Counted from the first letter of the stretch, positions 34,636-44,330 are shown. The stretch is 64,000 nt of DNA from CAVVZJ01 sp963752755 (GCA_963752755.1 CAVVZJ010000003.1:186001-250000); one strand, 5' to 3'. Numbers and translations are program-made. Notes: a model not told the origin generated them from the letters alone.

Positions 34636-37388
34636 GGCTTATTCCCTTCTTCGCGCGTCCGCTTGCGGAACGGGTCGCTGTTGACGATCTCGACGACCAG
34701 GCGCGAGAACCTGTGGCCGTCGGCGGCCACCCGCTCCGCGATCGTGTCCACGGCGCAGGCGTCATAATATTCGAGGCCACGGCCGAGGGCATACGTCAGC
34801 ATCTTCTCGGCCAGGGCGCGGGTGAACTGGGGCTGTCGCTGGGCCTTGAGGAAGGCTTTCAGGTCCTCGACCCCGGCGAACGACTCGCCGCCGGGCAAGG
34901 TGCCGGAGGCGTCGATCGGCTCACCGCGTTCCTCGGTCCGCCAGCGGCCGACGCCGTCGAAGTTCTCGAAGCCGAAGCCGAGCGGGTCGAGCTTGTTGTG
35001 GCAGACGGCGCAGCTTGGGTTCTCGCGGTGTTGCTCCATCCGTTGCCGGAGGGTGCCCTTCAGCTCGCGACCTTCCTTCAACTCCGGCACGTCGGGCGGT
35101 GGCGGGGGTGGTGGAGTGCCGAGGACCTGTTCGAGAATCCATTTGCCCCGCTTGACGGGCGAGGTCCGCGTCGGGTTCGAGGTGAGCGTGAGGATGCTGG
35201 CCTGCGTCAGGACACCGCCGCGGTGGCTCTCCGGCGGCAAGGAGACTCGGCGGAACTCGTCCCCCTTGACGTCCTCGATGCCGTAGTGCCCGGCGAGCGG
35301 CTCGTTGAGGAACGTGTAATCGGCGTCGAGGAAGTCGAGGATGCTCCGGTCCTCGTCCTTGATCGATTCGAAGAACAATTCCGTCTCGCGCTTCATGTCG
35401 GCGAGGAGCTTGCGGTCGAAGCCGCGGAAGCGGCGGGGGTCGGGGCTGGCGTTGTCGAGGTTCCGGAGGGTGAGCCACTGGCCGGCGAAGTTGGCGACGA
35501 GGGCGCGGGCCTTCGGGTCCCGGAGCATCCGACGGACCTGGGCCTCCAGAACGGCCTCATCCTGAAGCTTCTTCTGTCGGGCGAGGTCGAATAGCTCCTC
35601 GTCCGGCATGCTTGACCAGAGGAAATAGGAGAGGCGGCTCGCCAGCTCCCAGTCGTTCAAGGGGCGGACGGGACCGGCGTCCTTGTTGTCGGACCCCCAG
35701 CGACGATCCAGCTCGACGCGGTAGAGGAAGTTCGGGTTAACCAGTACGGCCATCACCGCCAGTTGCACGCCGCGCTCGAAGGGCTCGCCGTCGTCGCGGG
35801 CCATCTCGACCAGCCGGGCGAGGCGGTCCACGTCGTCGTCGCGGACGGGACGGCGGTAGGCGCGGCTCAGGAACGGTTGGAGGATCGCGCGGGCGCAGTC
35901 GCGCCATTCGTCGTCCTTCGCAGGGTTGCGGGTGATGAGCCGGCGGTGAGATTCGGGCAAGTTGCCAGCGGTCTGGCCGAGGATTTCGAGACCCAGGACG
36001 TAGAGGTTGCGGTCGCCGCGGAGGTTGGGGTCCTCGGCTTCGGGCTTGTAGTAGTCGTTGAGGAAGGCGAGGGCGACGGTGTGCCGGCCCTGCGACGTCT
36101 TGACGAGGACCTCATACGTTCCGGGCTCGCCCTGGGTGGCGGGGACATCGACCGTCGCGGCGTCCTGGCCGTCAATCCGAACCGCCATCTTCACCGGCTC
36201 GGGGCCGGCCTGGTCGCCGTAGGCGCGGATGAAGAGGCGGTAAGGGCCGTCGGCGGGGAAGTCGATGGACCCCTTGATCTCGCCGGAGGAGGGGAGCGAG
36301 CGGACACCGCGACGACGGTTGCCGCCGTCGAGTTCGCGGGCGCCGAGGTCGGCGATCGGCCAGAGTGGCGGACCGGCAGGACCGACGACGTCGAGCTTCT
36401 CGACGATCAGGTTGCGGTCGCGCTGGTCGGGGTCGTCGGCGTCGGGGTTGAAGAAGTCGTTGAGGAAGGCGACGGAAACGCGGTGCCGGCCAACGTCGGC
36501 GTGGATGAGGACCTCGAAGGTGCGGGCGTGACCCTCGGAGGCGCGGACGTCGAAGGTCTGGAGGTCGTTGCCGTCGAGCCGCAGGGCCATCTTGACCGGC
36601 TCATTCCCGGCCTGATCGCCGAAGGCACGGACGCGGAGGCGATACTCGCCGGATTCGGGCAGCTCGAAGTCCGCTGCCATCTCACCGTTCGACGTGAGGA
36701 TGCGGGCTGAATCGCCGCGGGGCTCGCCGCCTTCGAGGTCGCGGCCGGGACGAGGTCGGGAGGCTCCGAGGTTGGGCCGGGGGACGACGATTGCCTTGGT
36801 GGCGATCTGCTCGGCGGCGTTGAGGTATTTCTCCATCAGGAGCGGCGGCAGGGTCAGAACGTCGCCGATGTTGTCGAAGCCGTAGCCGACATCGTCGAGC
36901 GGGAAGTCGTCGGCGGGGCGGAAATCGACGGCGAGCAGGTCGCGGATGGTGTTGTTGTACTCGGTCCGGTTCAGGCGACGGATCGTGACCCGGCCCGGGT
37001 TAGCGATCTCGCAGCCGGCCTGGGAGAAGGCGGCCTGGACCCAGCCAACGAGGCGCCCGACCTCGGCGTCGGTCGGTAGGTCGCCCTCGGGCGGCATGAT
37101 CCCGGCCTCAACGTTCTCGACGACCTTGTCCCAGGTCTTGCGGTCGCGAAGGACCGCGTCGAGATCCGGAAAGGCGGCGAGGTTGACCTTGCCCTTGGGC
37201 TTCTCGGCACCGTGGCACTTGAGGCAGTACCGATTCAGGATCGGCACGACCTCCTCATGGAAGGCTCGCTCATCGCGGGCCCGGACCTCGGCTCCGGGCT
37301 TCGCCGTGTCGTCGGCGAAGGCTGAGGTGGTCAGGACGCCCAGGGCCAAGGCAATGAGGCGTCGTCGCAATCCAATCGTCCGACTCAC
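34632..37388 (-). CDS. Planctomycete cytochrome-c/DUF1587-1595-1592-1588-1585 protein with two CBM-like inserts
   Basis: This 918-residue protein starts at GTG 37388 with a signal peptide (MSRTIGLRRRLIALALGVL). A heme-binding RYCLKCHG (Cys55, Cys58, His59) lies near the N terminus and a second CxxCH (CAVCHN) near 780. Between them are the DUF1587 segment (RVTIRRLNRTEYNNTIRDLL) and two copies of a beta-sandwich-like unit with the phrase YRLRVRAFGDQAGNEPVKMA (about 230-345 and 360-480). DUF1595/1592/1588/1585 regions follow to the C terminus. Proteins of this class are thought to take part in extracytoplasmic polysaccharide or electron-transfer chemistry. The role is not established. Confidence 0.9.
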   Translation of the reverse strand: MSRTIGLRRRLIALALGVLTTSAFADDTAKPGAEVRARDERAFHEEVVPILNRYCLKCHGAEKPKGKVNLAAFPDLDAVLRDRKTWDKVVENVEAGIMPPEGDLPTDAEVGRLVGWVQAAFSQAGCEIANPGRVTIRRLNRTEYNNTIRDLLAVDFRPADDFPLDDVGYGFDNIGDVLTLPPLLMEKYLNAAEQIATKAIVVPRPNLGASRPRPGRDLEGGEPRGDSARILTSNGEMAADFELPESGEYRLRVRAFGDQAGNEPVKMALRLDGNDLQTFDVRASEGHARTFEVLIHADVGRHRVSVAFLNDFFNPDADDPDQRDRNLIVEKLDVVGPAGPPLWPIADLGARELDGGNRRRGVRSLPSSGEIKGSIDFPADGPYRLFIRAYGDQAGPEPVKMAVRIDGQDAATVDVPATQGEPGTYEVLVKTSQGRHTVALAFLNDYYKPEAEDPNLRGDRNLYVLGLEILGQTAGNLPESHRRLITRNPAKDDEWRDCARAILQPFLSRAYRRPVRDDDVDRLARLVEMARDDGEPFERGVQLAVMAVLVNPNFLYRVELDRRWGSDNKDAGPVRPLNDWELASRLSYFLWSSMPDEELFDLARQKKLQDEAVLEAQVRRMLRDPKARALVANFAGQWLTLRNLDNASPDPRRFRGFDRKLLADMKRETELFFESIKDEDRSILDFLDADYTFLNEPLAGHYGIEDVKGDEFRRVSLPPESHRGGVLTQASILTLTSNPTRTSPVKRGKWILEQVLGTPPPPPPPDVPELKEGRELKGTLRQRMEQHRENPSCAVCHNKLDPLGFGFENFDGVGRWRTEERGEPIDASGTLPGGESFAGVEDLKAFLKAQRQPQFTRALAEKMLTYALGRGLEYYDACAVDTIAERVAADGHRFSRLVVEIVNSDPFRKRTREEGNKP

Positions 37389-37802
37389 GATGCGGCCACT
37401 CCTCGGGTCGTGACGTCCCGGCCGCGAGTGGGAACACGCGGCAAGGTTAAACGAATCTCATACATTCTAACAGCAAAGGGACGCTCCGTCGAGAAGTCCC
37501 CGGGCTGGTTCGGCTTCGGCGGCAGAGTTCGGGCGGGTCGCGGCTTCTGGCGAGAGTCACCACAACAGAGTATTGAGCGACGAATCTACCGTCGAGGGAA
37601 CACCTTTTCGGACGATTCCCCGGCCCCCGATCCGAGCCAGCCCGCAGAAACCGTACCCGAGACCGGTTGGAAAGGCCTGGAAGCGTGGTCTTTGCGGCGT
37701 TCCGGCGTCGTGGTTCCTGGGTGTTGAGGGTCATTGCCACTCGCCTTCCGTGGCCACCCTCACCGCGTTCTCGAATCCCGACATCGTGCGACTGGTTGGT
37801 TC
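37389..37802. other. Divergent intergenic region upstream of the BlaI operon
   Basis: This stretch of about 410 bases between divergent genes has no supported coding content. An AT-richer patch near 37445-37475 may hold the promoter of the leftward DUF1592 gene. I could not identify a convincing -35/-10 pair in it. Confidence 0.35.
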
Positions 37803-37832
37803 TTGACATCCTCCTACAGGATGTCGTAGGAT
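37803..37832 (+). promoter_or_regulatory. Promoter with overlapping BlaI-type operator
   Basis: TTGACA (37803-37808), an 18-base spacer and TAGGAT (37827-37832) form the promoter. The interrupted inverted repeat TCCTACAGGATGTCGTAGGA (37812-37831) spans the spacer and overlaps the -10. BlaI/MecI dimers bind TACA/TGTA-type palindromes, so the repressor encoded next would block this promoter. Confidence 0.65.
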
Positions 37833-37897
37833 GCCTCCGACACAACGTAGGAGACCGAAGCCAGGGGGCCCGACGAAGTGCGAGGGGGATTCGAACG

Positions 37898-38305
37898 GTG
37901 GGCAAGAAGCCGGCGCGGGGAGCGTTGAGCGAGGCGGAGCGGGAGGTGCTCAAGGCGCTCTGGGATGAGGGTCCGGGCACGGTCCGGCAGGTGAATGCCG
38001 TGCTGAGCGGTCGGGGGCGGAAGTGGGCGTATACGACGGTGCAAACGCTCCTGCAGAGGCTCCAGGCGAAGGGTTGGGTGGCGAGCGACACGAGCGGCCC
38101 GGCGCACGTCTTCCGGGCGTCGGGATCACGGGAGGAGATGCTGCAGGACCACCTCAAGACGCTGGCGGACGAGCTTTGCGAGGGGGCGTCGGCGCCCTTG
38201 GTGCTGGCGTTGGTGCAGGGGCACCGGTTCACGCCCGAGGAGATCGCGCGGTTCCGTCGGTTGCTCGACCGGCTGGAGGGTGACGGCGAATCCGGGAGTG
38301 CGTGA
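37898..38305 (+). CDS. BlaI/MecI-family transcriptional repressor
   Basis: GTG 37898 has GAGGGGG nine bases upstream. The 135 residues carry the winged-helix core LSEAEREVLKALWDEGPGTV, then KWAYTTVQTLLQRLQAKGWV. A C-terminal helical dimerisation part follows (EEIARFRRLLDRLEG). Such repressors are released when a partner M56 membrane peptidase cleaves them after ligand sensing. Here the M56 gene follows immediately with a four-base overlap (GTGA). It probably represses its own operon through the palindrome at 37812. In planctomycetes such pairs are often not linked to beta-lactam resistance, and no beta-lactamase is present here. Confidence 0.9.
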   Translation: MGKKPARGALSEAEREVLKALWDEGPGTVRQVNAVLSGRGRKWAYTTVQTLLQRLQAKGWVASDTSGPAHVFRASGSREEMLQDHLKTLADELCEGASAPLVLALVQGHRFTPEEIARFRRLLDRLEGDGESGSA

Positions 38306-40536
38306 CGATCGGCGACGGGTCCGGCCCATCGCGTGTTCGAGACGAGACGGGGGTACCGATGCTCGGCTGGATGGCGGAGACGACGCTGGCGGCCTCGTTG
38401 TTGGCGATCCTGGCGGTCCTGGTGATCCGCTTCGGCCGCCTCGGGCCGTCGGCCCGGCACGCACTCTGGCTGGTCGTGCTCGTGAAGCTAGCGACGCCGC
38501 CGGTGGTTCGGTTGCCCTTGCCGTTGCCGGTGCCCGGCGAGCGTCCCGGGGAGCGAGCGCGGGCGTCCACGGCGGTCGGTGACATCAAGGGGTCTGAGCC
38601 GGGGGAGGTGTTGGCGAACGAGCCGCAGGGCAGGGGGGTGACTCGGGACGAGTCGTACCGCCAAGATCTCATCCCCGAGGAATTCGTCGTCACCTTCTCT
38701 CGCGACGCGACGGGGTCGGAGAGCCCCGAGAATGCAACGGGTGAGGCCGTGGCGGCGGGTGAGGCGTCCCCGTTCGCCGGGAACGACGATGGGCGGCGCA
38801 TCGAAGAGACGCCAGTCGCGACGGAGCCGGTCGACCACCCGGCCTTGCCGACCGCTCCGGATTGGTCACTGGATCGGGAGACGCTGGCAGGCGGGTTGCT
38901 CGGACTCTGGGCGTTCGGGGCCCTGGTGACGGCGGCCCGGCAGGTCGGGCGGGTGGTCCGATTTGGTCGAACGATCACGCGAGACAGGCAAGAGGCGCCG
39001 GCCTGGCTGAGGAGCGAGCTGGACGCGATCGCCGGTCGGTTGGGGGTGAGGGCGCCGGGGCTCCTGGCCTTGCCGGGAACGGGGACGCCCTGGCTCTGGT
39101 GCGCGGGTCGGACGCGCCTGATCGTGCCGACGGAGCTGTTGGCGAGGCTCGACCGCGAGCACTGGCGGGGTGTGCTGGCTCATGAGCTGGCTCATCTGAG
39201 ACGGGGCGACCCGTGGGTCAGCCGGCTGGCGTTGGTGCTGGGCTGGGTCTGGTGGTGGAACCCGCTGTATCGATTCGTCCGGTCGCGGCTGGAGGCCGAG
39301 GCCGAGCTGGCGTGCGACGCCTGGGTCGTCTGGGCCTTGCCCGGCGGTCGGCGGCGATACGCCGAGGCGCTGGTGGAAGTCTGTGCCTTTGTGTCGGAGT
39401 TCCGGGCGCCGGCGCCTGCGTTGGGCATCGGCGGCGAGGGACGTTCACTGGAGAGGAGGTTGACGATGATCCTGAAGAATCGCGGCGACGGAAGGCCACC
39501 GCGATCGGCCCTGTTGACGGCCGGTCTGCTGGGCCTGATCGCCTTGCCGGCCTGGTCGCCGGCGCAGGACGACCCGAAGCCCCGCGAGGGCGACGGGGAT
39601 CGGGCGCGGCTCGAGGTCCGGGTGCGTCGGGAACGGGAGCAGGACCGGGACCGGCCGCGCGATGGCGATCGCGGCGAAAGACGACCGGAACGGGAGGAGC
39701 GTGGGGACCGTCCCGAGGCAGAGCAGCCGGAACGCGACATTCAGCGCGACGTCGAGCGTCAGATGCGCGGCGTCCAGGAGGAAATCCAGGCCCGGATGCG
39801 CGAGTTCCAGGAGCAATTCCAGCACCAGATGCGCGCCGAGCAGGAGCGGTTGCAGGCCGAGTTGAAAGAGGCGGCCGAGCAACTCCGGAAGGCGCAGCAA
39901 GGACTCCGGGAAGCCCAGGAGGCCCTGGAGAACGCCGGGGGCGACGCGAAGGCGGACGCCGAGAGGCACCTCGACGAGGCCCGCAAGCGGCTCGGCGAGG
40001 CGCAGGACAGTCTCCACAGCCGCGTGGGCGAGTTCCACAAGCAGATGGAAGAACGGATGCGCGCCCTGCACGAGCGGATGGGACGGCTCCATGAAGAGAT
40101 GCAAAAGAAGCGTGAAGTTATCATCCTGCATCGTGAGGAAGGTCCGGAGCTGCTCGGGCGGGTCCGAGTCTTCGTGAACCCGCGCGGAGCCCGGCCGGAG
40201 GCCGACGCTCCGGAGGCTCCCCGACCGCCCGAGCCGCCGCGTCCGCCGCACCCGCCGCGACGGCCCGCCGTCGGCCTTGCCCCCGAGCCGCCGCGTCCGC
40301 CCGATGCGCCGAGAGAGGGGACCGGGGTGCCTCCGCGCCGTTACGACATCGAGCTCAATCTCCCCCGCGTGGCCCGCATCGGCCGAGTTCCCGGTCCCGG
40401 CCCCGGCCCCGAGGCGATCGAGCAGCTCGATCGCCGGATGGATCGACTCGAATCGAAGTTTGACCAGATCCTGGAAGAACTTCGAGGGCTGCGACGTGAT
40501 CGCGAGGAGAAGCCCAAGGGGGACCGCCCTCGGTAG
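38302..40536 (+). CDS. BlaR1-like M56 membrane metallopeptidase with long coiled-coil tail
   Basis: The start GTG at 38302 overlaps blaI by four bases; ATG 38360 is an alternative. Membrane segments (ETTLAASLLAILAVLVIRF and WLVVLVKLATPPVV) flank a loop of about 150 residues. The peptidase has AHELAHLRRGD (zinc-binding His294, His298) and EAEAELACDAWVVW with the third ligand. A further segment (ALLTAGLLGLIALPAW) is followed by a charged Arg/Glu-rich coiled coil of about 160 residues. A proline-rich region and a short terminal helix end the protein. No penicillin-binding sensor domain is seen, so the activating signal is unknown. It should cleave the BlaI-like repressor. Confidence 0.85.
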   Translation: MTIGDGSGPSRVRDETGVPMLGWMAETTLAASLLAILAVLVIRFGRLGPSARHALWLVVLVKLATPPVVRLPLPLPVPGERPGERARASTAVGDIKGSEPGEVLANEPQGRGVTRDESYRQDLIPEEFVVTFSRDATGSESPENATGEAVAAGEASPFAGNDDGRRIEETPVATEPVDHPALPTAPDWSLDRETLAGGLLGLWAFGALVTAARQVGRVVRFGRTITRDRQEAPAWLRSELDAIAGRLGVRAPGLLALPGTGTPWLWCAGRTRLIVPTELLARLDREHWRGVLAHELAHLRRGDPWVSRLALVLGWVWWWNPLYRFVRSRLEAEAELACDAWVVWALPGGRRRYAEALVEVCAFVSEFRAPAPALGIGGEGRSLERRLTMILKNRGDGRPPRSALLTAGLLGLIALPAWSPAQDDPKPREGDGDRARLEVRVRREREQDRDRPRDGDRGERRPEREERGDRPEAEQPERDIQRDVERQMRGVQEEIQARMREFQEQFQHQMRAEQERLQAELKEAAEQLRKAQQGLREAQEALENAGGDAKADAERHLDEARKRLGEAQDSLHSRVGEFHKQMEERMRALHERMGRLHEEMQKKREVIILHREEGPELLGRVRVFVNPRGARPEADAPEAPRPPEPPRPPHPPRRPAVGLAPEPPRPPDAPREGTGVPPRRYDIELNLPRVARIGRVPGPGPGPEAIEQLDRRMDRLESKFDQILEELRGLRRDREEKPKGDRPR

Positions 40537-40544
40537 TCGCGTGA

Positions 40545-40636
40545 GTAGGGTGCGTTGCGTCTTCGACGACGCACCGCCGAGGCGGAAGGAGAATGGTTCG
40601 CGGAGGGTGCGTCGTCGAAGACAGGGCGCACCCTAC
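40545..40636. repeat. Imperfect inverted repeat (92 bases) between convergent genes
   Basis: The two 31-base arms (40545-40575 and 40606-40636) start GTAGGGTGCG and end CACCCTAC, matching at 27 of 31 positions, with a 30-base centre. The right arm overlaps the stop of the glycosyltransferase gene. It could fold as a long hairpin and end transcription from both sides. It also resembles REP/MITE-type palindromes. Confidence 0.65.
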
Positions 40637-41604
40637 AAAGACTTGCTGGAGACGGGAAGGGACGCGGTGGACCCGGAGCGAAGGGCGTCGAGGAAGCCGG
40701 TCTGGAGGAGGTGGGTCATGCCTTCCTGGTAGAGCAAGGGGCGGAAGAAGCCGGGGTAGTGCTTGCAGATGTAGGCGGGGGAGAGGCCGGGCTCGGTGTC
40801 GATGCGGTATTCGGGGGGGAGGAAGGAGACGCCGAAGACGGTGGAGCAGAGGGCGTGGAGGGTCTGCTCGGTGACCCAGCGGTTGGCGAAGAGTTTGGGG
40901 TGGGCGAGCCAGGCATCGATGGAGGCGAAGTCGATCGATTCGCGGCGGACGACGGAAAGGCCGCTGTTGATGCGTTCGGGGGGGCGGACGCCGAAGGCGG
41001 ATTCCAGCTCGTCCAGCTCCATGCTGTACCAGAAGGCGCGGTCCTCGTTGTAGAGGTTCCGGGGGTAGCCGCCGGGGGGGACGGTCAGGAGGTCGGGGCG
41101 GCGGAAGAAGACGATGTCGGAGTCGATCGAAAGGATCGTCTCGGCGTCGGAGAAGGCGAAGAAGTCGAAGAGCTTGCGGGTGCTCGGGTTGAGCAGGCGG
41201 TACTCGCGGCAGCGGGAGAGGCCGCGGGCGTCGAAGAGGGCTGCGACGCGGGCGTCGGACTCCTCGCGGGGGAGGAAGGTGGCGTCGGGGAAGTGTTGCA
41301 GGAGCCGCTCGCCCTGTCCAGGGGCGAGGCCGCCGTCGTGGAGGAACAGGGGGTAATCGACCCCGGCGAAGTGGTAGTAGCTCTTGAGGGCCCAGATCGC
41401 GTTGATCCAGTCGCGTCGCCAGGTCAGCATGCGGACCTCGACCGGCCCGGCTTTCGCGGTGCGGACCGGAGGCGTGTCGAGGATCTTCGGCTGAACCTGG
41501 CGGCGACGGCGGGCGTCGCGCCAGCCCTCGCGCCGAAGTTCCTGGAACTCCTGCCAGCGACGTTGGCGACGGAGCCACTCTCTCAGGGTCTTGACCGGAT
41601 TCAT
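40633..41604 (-). CDS. Glycosyltransferase-like protein (GT-A type, DxD)
   Basis: The 323-residue protein starts MNPVKTLREWLRRQRRWQEF with a basic amphipathic segment. The core has KSYYHFAGVDYPLFLHDGG, a metal/nucleotide-sugar site SIDSDIVFFRRP (a DxD motif), then YNEDRAFWYSMELDELES and NSGLSVVRRESIDF. This is the layout of glycosyltransferases that read nucleotide sugars with a GT-A fold. Donor and acceptor are unknown. It has no signal peptide or clear membrane segment. It faces the BlaR1-like gene and ends in the inverted repeat. Confidence 0.7.
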   Translation of the reverse strand: MNPVKTLREWLRRQRRWQEFQELRREGWRDARRRRQVQPKILDTPPVRTAKAGPVEVRMLTWRRDWINAIWALKSYYHFAGVDYPLFLHDGGLAPGQGERLLQHFPDATFLPREESDARVAALFDARGLSRCREYRLLNPSTRKLFDFFAFSDAETILSIDSDIVFFRRPDLLTVPPGGYPRNLYNEDRAFWYSMELDELESAFGVRPPERINSGLSVVRRESIDFASIDAWLAHPKLFANRWVTEQTLHALCSTVFGVSFLPPEYRIDTEPGLSPAYICKHYPGFFRPLLYQEGMTHLLQTGFLDALRSGSTASLPVSSKSL

Positions 41605-41854
41605 GGGCCCGCCGACTCGCGACTTCGTCGAGACATCCGCACCCGTCCAGCCGGGCGCGGCGGGTCCATCATAACCGCTCGGTCGTGGGCAGACCCAGCC
41701 CGACCGGGGAGGACTGGCTCGGTCGTGCGGAGAATCGACAATCGCCGGCTCGCGGCTCGCGCCCCTTGGCCGGAAGGGGCTCGGGGCGATACACTCCCAA
41801 AAACAGGTCAGGCACGGTTCACGAGTCCCCGAATCGTGAGGAGTGGGCGGCGAC

Positions 41855-42713
41855 ATGCGGCAGGTGGTGACCATCGACGGTCCCGCGGGGGCGGGAAAGA
41901 GCACCGTGGCCAGACAACTGGCCGAGCGGCTGGGCTGGCGATTGCTCGATACCGGGAGCCATGTACCGCGCCGTCGCGCTGGCCGCATTGAGGGAGAAAA
42001 TCGACCTGGATTGCGCCATCGCGCTGACTGGGCTCGCCGGACGTCTCGACGTGGCCCTGCCGCCCGGCCGGATCCTCATGAACGGCGAGGACATCACGGA
42101 CTTGATCCGGACGCCCCAGGTGGCGCAGGCGTCGAGTCGGGTGGCGGTCTGCCCCGGGGTCCGGGCGCAGCTCGTGGACTGGCAGCGGTACTTCGCCGCG
42201 GAGAATGATACGGTGAGCGATGGACGCGACCAGGGGACGGTTGTCTTCCCGGAGGCTCGCCGCAAGTTCTACCTGACGGCCAGCCCCGAGTCCCGAGCGG
42301 AGCGTCGCTATGCCGAGATGATCACCCGCGGCCTCGCCCCCGACCCGGCCGAGGTGCTCCGCGAGCAGATCGAGCGCGACGCCCGCGACGCCGACCGCTC
42401 CGTCGGCCCGATGCGACCGGCTCCGGACGCCCTGGTCGTCGATACAACGGGCCTGGACGTGCACTTGGTGCTGGACCTTGTCGAGCAGGCCGTCCGGGAT
42501 GACGGGCCGTTACCCTGGTTGCCTCGCGAGAGCGGGGAGACGCCCCGACCGCCCGGTTACTTCGCCGGCTACTGTGTCGCCTGGGAGCCCGGCGGCCGGC
42601 GGCTCGTCGCCGTCGCCCTCAATGCCGAGGACGCGAACCGGGCCGCCCAGGTCGAGGCGCGGGCGGAAGCGGCGCGAGAAGGTTTCCTGAAGGGGTCGCA
42701 AGAAGGTTCTTGA
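41855..42713 (+). CDS. cmk: Cytidylate kinase (one frameshift)
   Basis: ATG 41855 has GAGGAG eleven bases upstream. The P-loop TIDGPAGAGKSTVARQLA begins the protein and leads to WRLLDTGS, where one extra base (in GAGCCATG near 41959) breaks the frame. The other frame resumes MYRAVALAAL, exactly as in CMP kinases (LDTGSMYRAVALAAL). Later come SDGRDQGTVVFP and RDADRSVGPMRPAPDALVVDTT. It phosphorylates CMP and dCMP. A C-terminal extension (about 75 residues, GYFAGYCVAWEPGGRR) goes beyond the usual fold. A plsC-like gene follows, a common pairing. Confidence 0.88.
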
Positions 42714-42797
42714 GGTGCGACTGCCCCGACGAACACCGAACGTCCGCCGATTGGATCTCATCAAGAACGCTCCACCGAACTCCCAAGTCGCCCCACG

Positions 42798-43546
42798 ATG
42801 CCCTCCGACACTGACGCCCCATCCCCGACCGTTCCCGAGGTCGAACCGGCGAAACCCCGGGCTCGACGCGGCGGCTCGGCCCATCGCGATCGCTCCTGGC
42901 CGATGCTGCTCTGGTATCGGCTGGTGCAGAAGGTGATCTCGCAAGTCGTCTCGGTCTACGGTGGCATCCGGGCGACGGGGAGGGAGAACATTCCGGCGTC
43001 GGGCGGGGTGCTGCTCATCTGCAATCATCTGAGCCATCTGGATGTCTTCGTGCTCGGGGTGTTGCTGCCGAGGCCGCTCAACTATGTGGCCCGCTCGACA
43101 TTGTTCAAGCCGGTGCATCGGCCCCTTCATCCGGTCGGTCGGCGGGTTTCCCGATCCAGCGGGAGGGGATGGGGGCGTCGGGATTGAAGGAGACGCTCCG
43201 GCGGCTGCGAGACGGCAAGATCGTCACGTTCTTTCCCGAGGGGACGCGGAGCCGCGACGGCCGAGCTCGCTCCGCTCAAGCCGGGCGTGTCGGCCCTGGC
43301 CGAGCGGGGACGGGTGCCGATCGTGCCAGCGGGGCTAGCGGGGACATACGAGGCATGGCCGAGGAGCCGGGCCTTCCCCAGGCCGCACCCGGTCCGCGTC
43401 CACTACGGCCCGGCAATCCAGCCCGAGGAACTCGCCGGACTGAATCCGATCAGATTACCAAGCTGCTCCAGCGCCGACTCAGCGAGAGCGTGGCTGTCGC
43501 CCGCGAGGGATTGCGGCGGGACCTGAGAAATCGTACGATCGGCTGA
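42798..43546 (+). CDS. plsC: 1-acyl-sn-glycerol-3-phosphate acyltransferase-like (three frameshifts)
   Basis: From MPSDTDAPSPTVPEVEPAK the sequence reaches LLICNHLSHLDVFVLGVLL, which carries the HX4D acyltransferase motif. The frame changes near 43125, 43270 and 43445, and the other frames supply IVTFFPEGTRSRDG (the second motif), LAERGRVPIVPAGLAGTYEA and LLQRRLSESVAVAREG. Joined, this is a normal-length PlsC-type enzyme that adds the second acyl chain to lysophosphatidate. The breaks look like indels, since the family motifs are intact. It follows cmk by 84 bases on the same strand. Confidence 0.75.
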
Positions 43547-43814
43547 AGCGGCGTTCCCGGTGCGGTCGATGATCGACGAGGCGGGTTGCGAGGAATTTGC
43601 GGTTGGAGGTCCGACCGGTTTCGAGTAGAGTTCGCCGACCGAGGGCCCTGTCAGGTCGCCTGCGCCGACCTTGGTGCCCCCGGCCCTCGACGATTCCCAC
43701 ACCCGGCCGCGCATCCCGGAACGACCGCTTCCCTTGCCCGTTCGCCCGCATCGCGCCAGCCCCGCCACGTCCCCCAGGCGTGTCGGGCCTTCGGGCTGGC
43801 CGAGGAGGACCGCC

Positions 43815-44195
43815 ATGCGACACGCCCGGAGTCTTCGCCTGTCTCGCACTCGCCGGCCTGGTCGCGGCGGCCGGCTGCACGCACAATTACTACTACGGCA
43901 ACGCGATTCCGGTCTGCGAGGCCCCCCCGCGCCGGTCTCGGCCCCGGTGGCCTACTCCTACGGCGAGGTCTGCGAGGTACCGACCCGTGTGGCCGGCGGC
44001 ACGGTCGTCGCCGAGGGCTCGGCGCAGGCCAAGCCGATCGTGACCGTCCGCCAGCCACCTTCCCGCGTCGTCATCAGTGAGCCGACCGGTCGCCGATCGG
44101 GCAGCACCCGCGTCGGCTGGCGCGGTCGCGATGAGCTGGAGGGAGCCACCACGCAGATCAGCGGTGCTTACGAGGAGGAAGGCGTGGTCCGCTGA
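43815..44195 (+). CDS. Small lipoprotein (two frameshifts)
   Basis: A perfect GAGGAGG lies six bases before ATG 43815. Just after the start a base change of frame gives VFACLALAGLVAAAGCTHNYYY, a lipoprotein signal peptide with the lipobox LVAAAGC. The frame changes again in a run of seven Cs (43922-43928). The rest reads VAYSYGEVCEVPTRVAGGTVV and ends GAYEEEGVVR. I do not recognise a family. It should be anchored in a membrane by lipid on the cysteine. Confidence 0.55.
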   Translation: MRHARSLRLSRTRRPGRGGRLHAQLLLRQRDSGLRGPPAPVSAPVAYSYGEVCEVPTRVAGGTVVAEGSAQAKPIVTVRQPPSRVVISEPTGRRSGSTRVGWRGRDELEGATTQISGAYEEEGVVR

Positions 44196-44330
44196 GGGGG
44201 GCGGGGTCTTTGGTGTATGATGAATCCGCCGCCGTTCTCGGGCTCGGGCCATGTCCCGACCGACGCGGAGGCCGTCATTGTCGCCGGCCAGATGACCCCT
44301 CCCTCGCCCCGAAGTTGAGAGCCTCTTCCG

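Noticed and set aside
33178..34767. Open frame antisense to the DUF1552 gene
   Set aside because: It is a Val/Gly/Glu-rich shadow of a well-supported gene.
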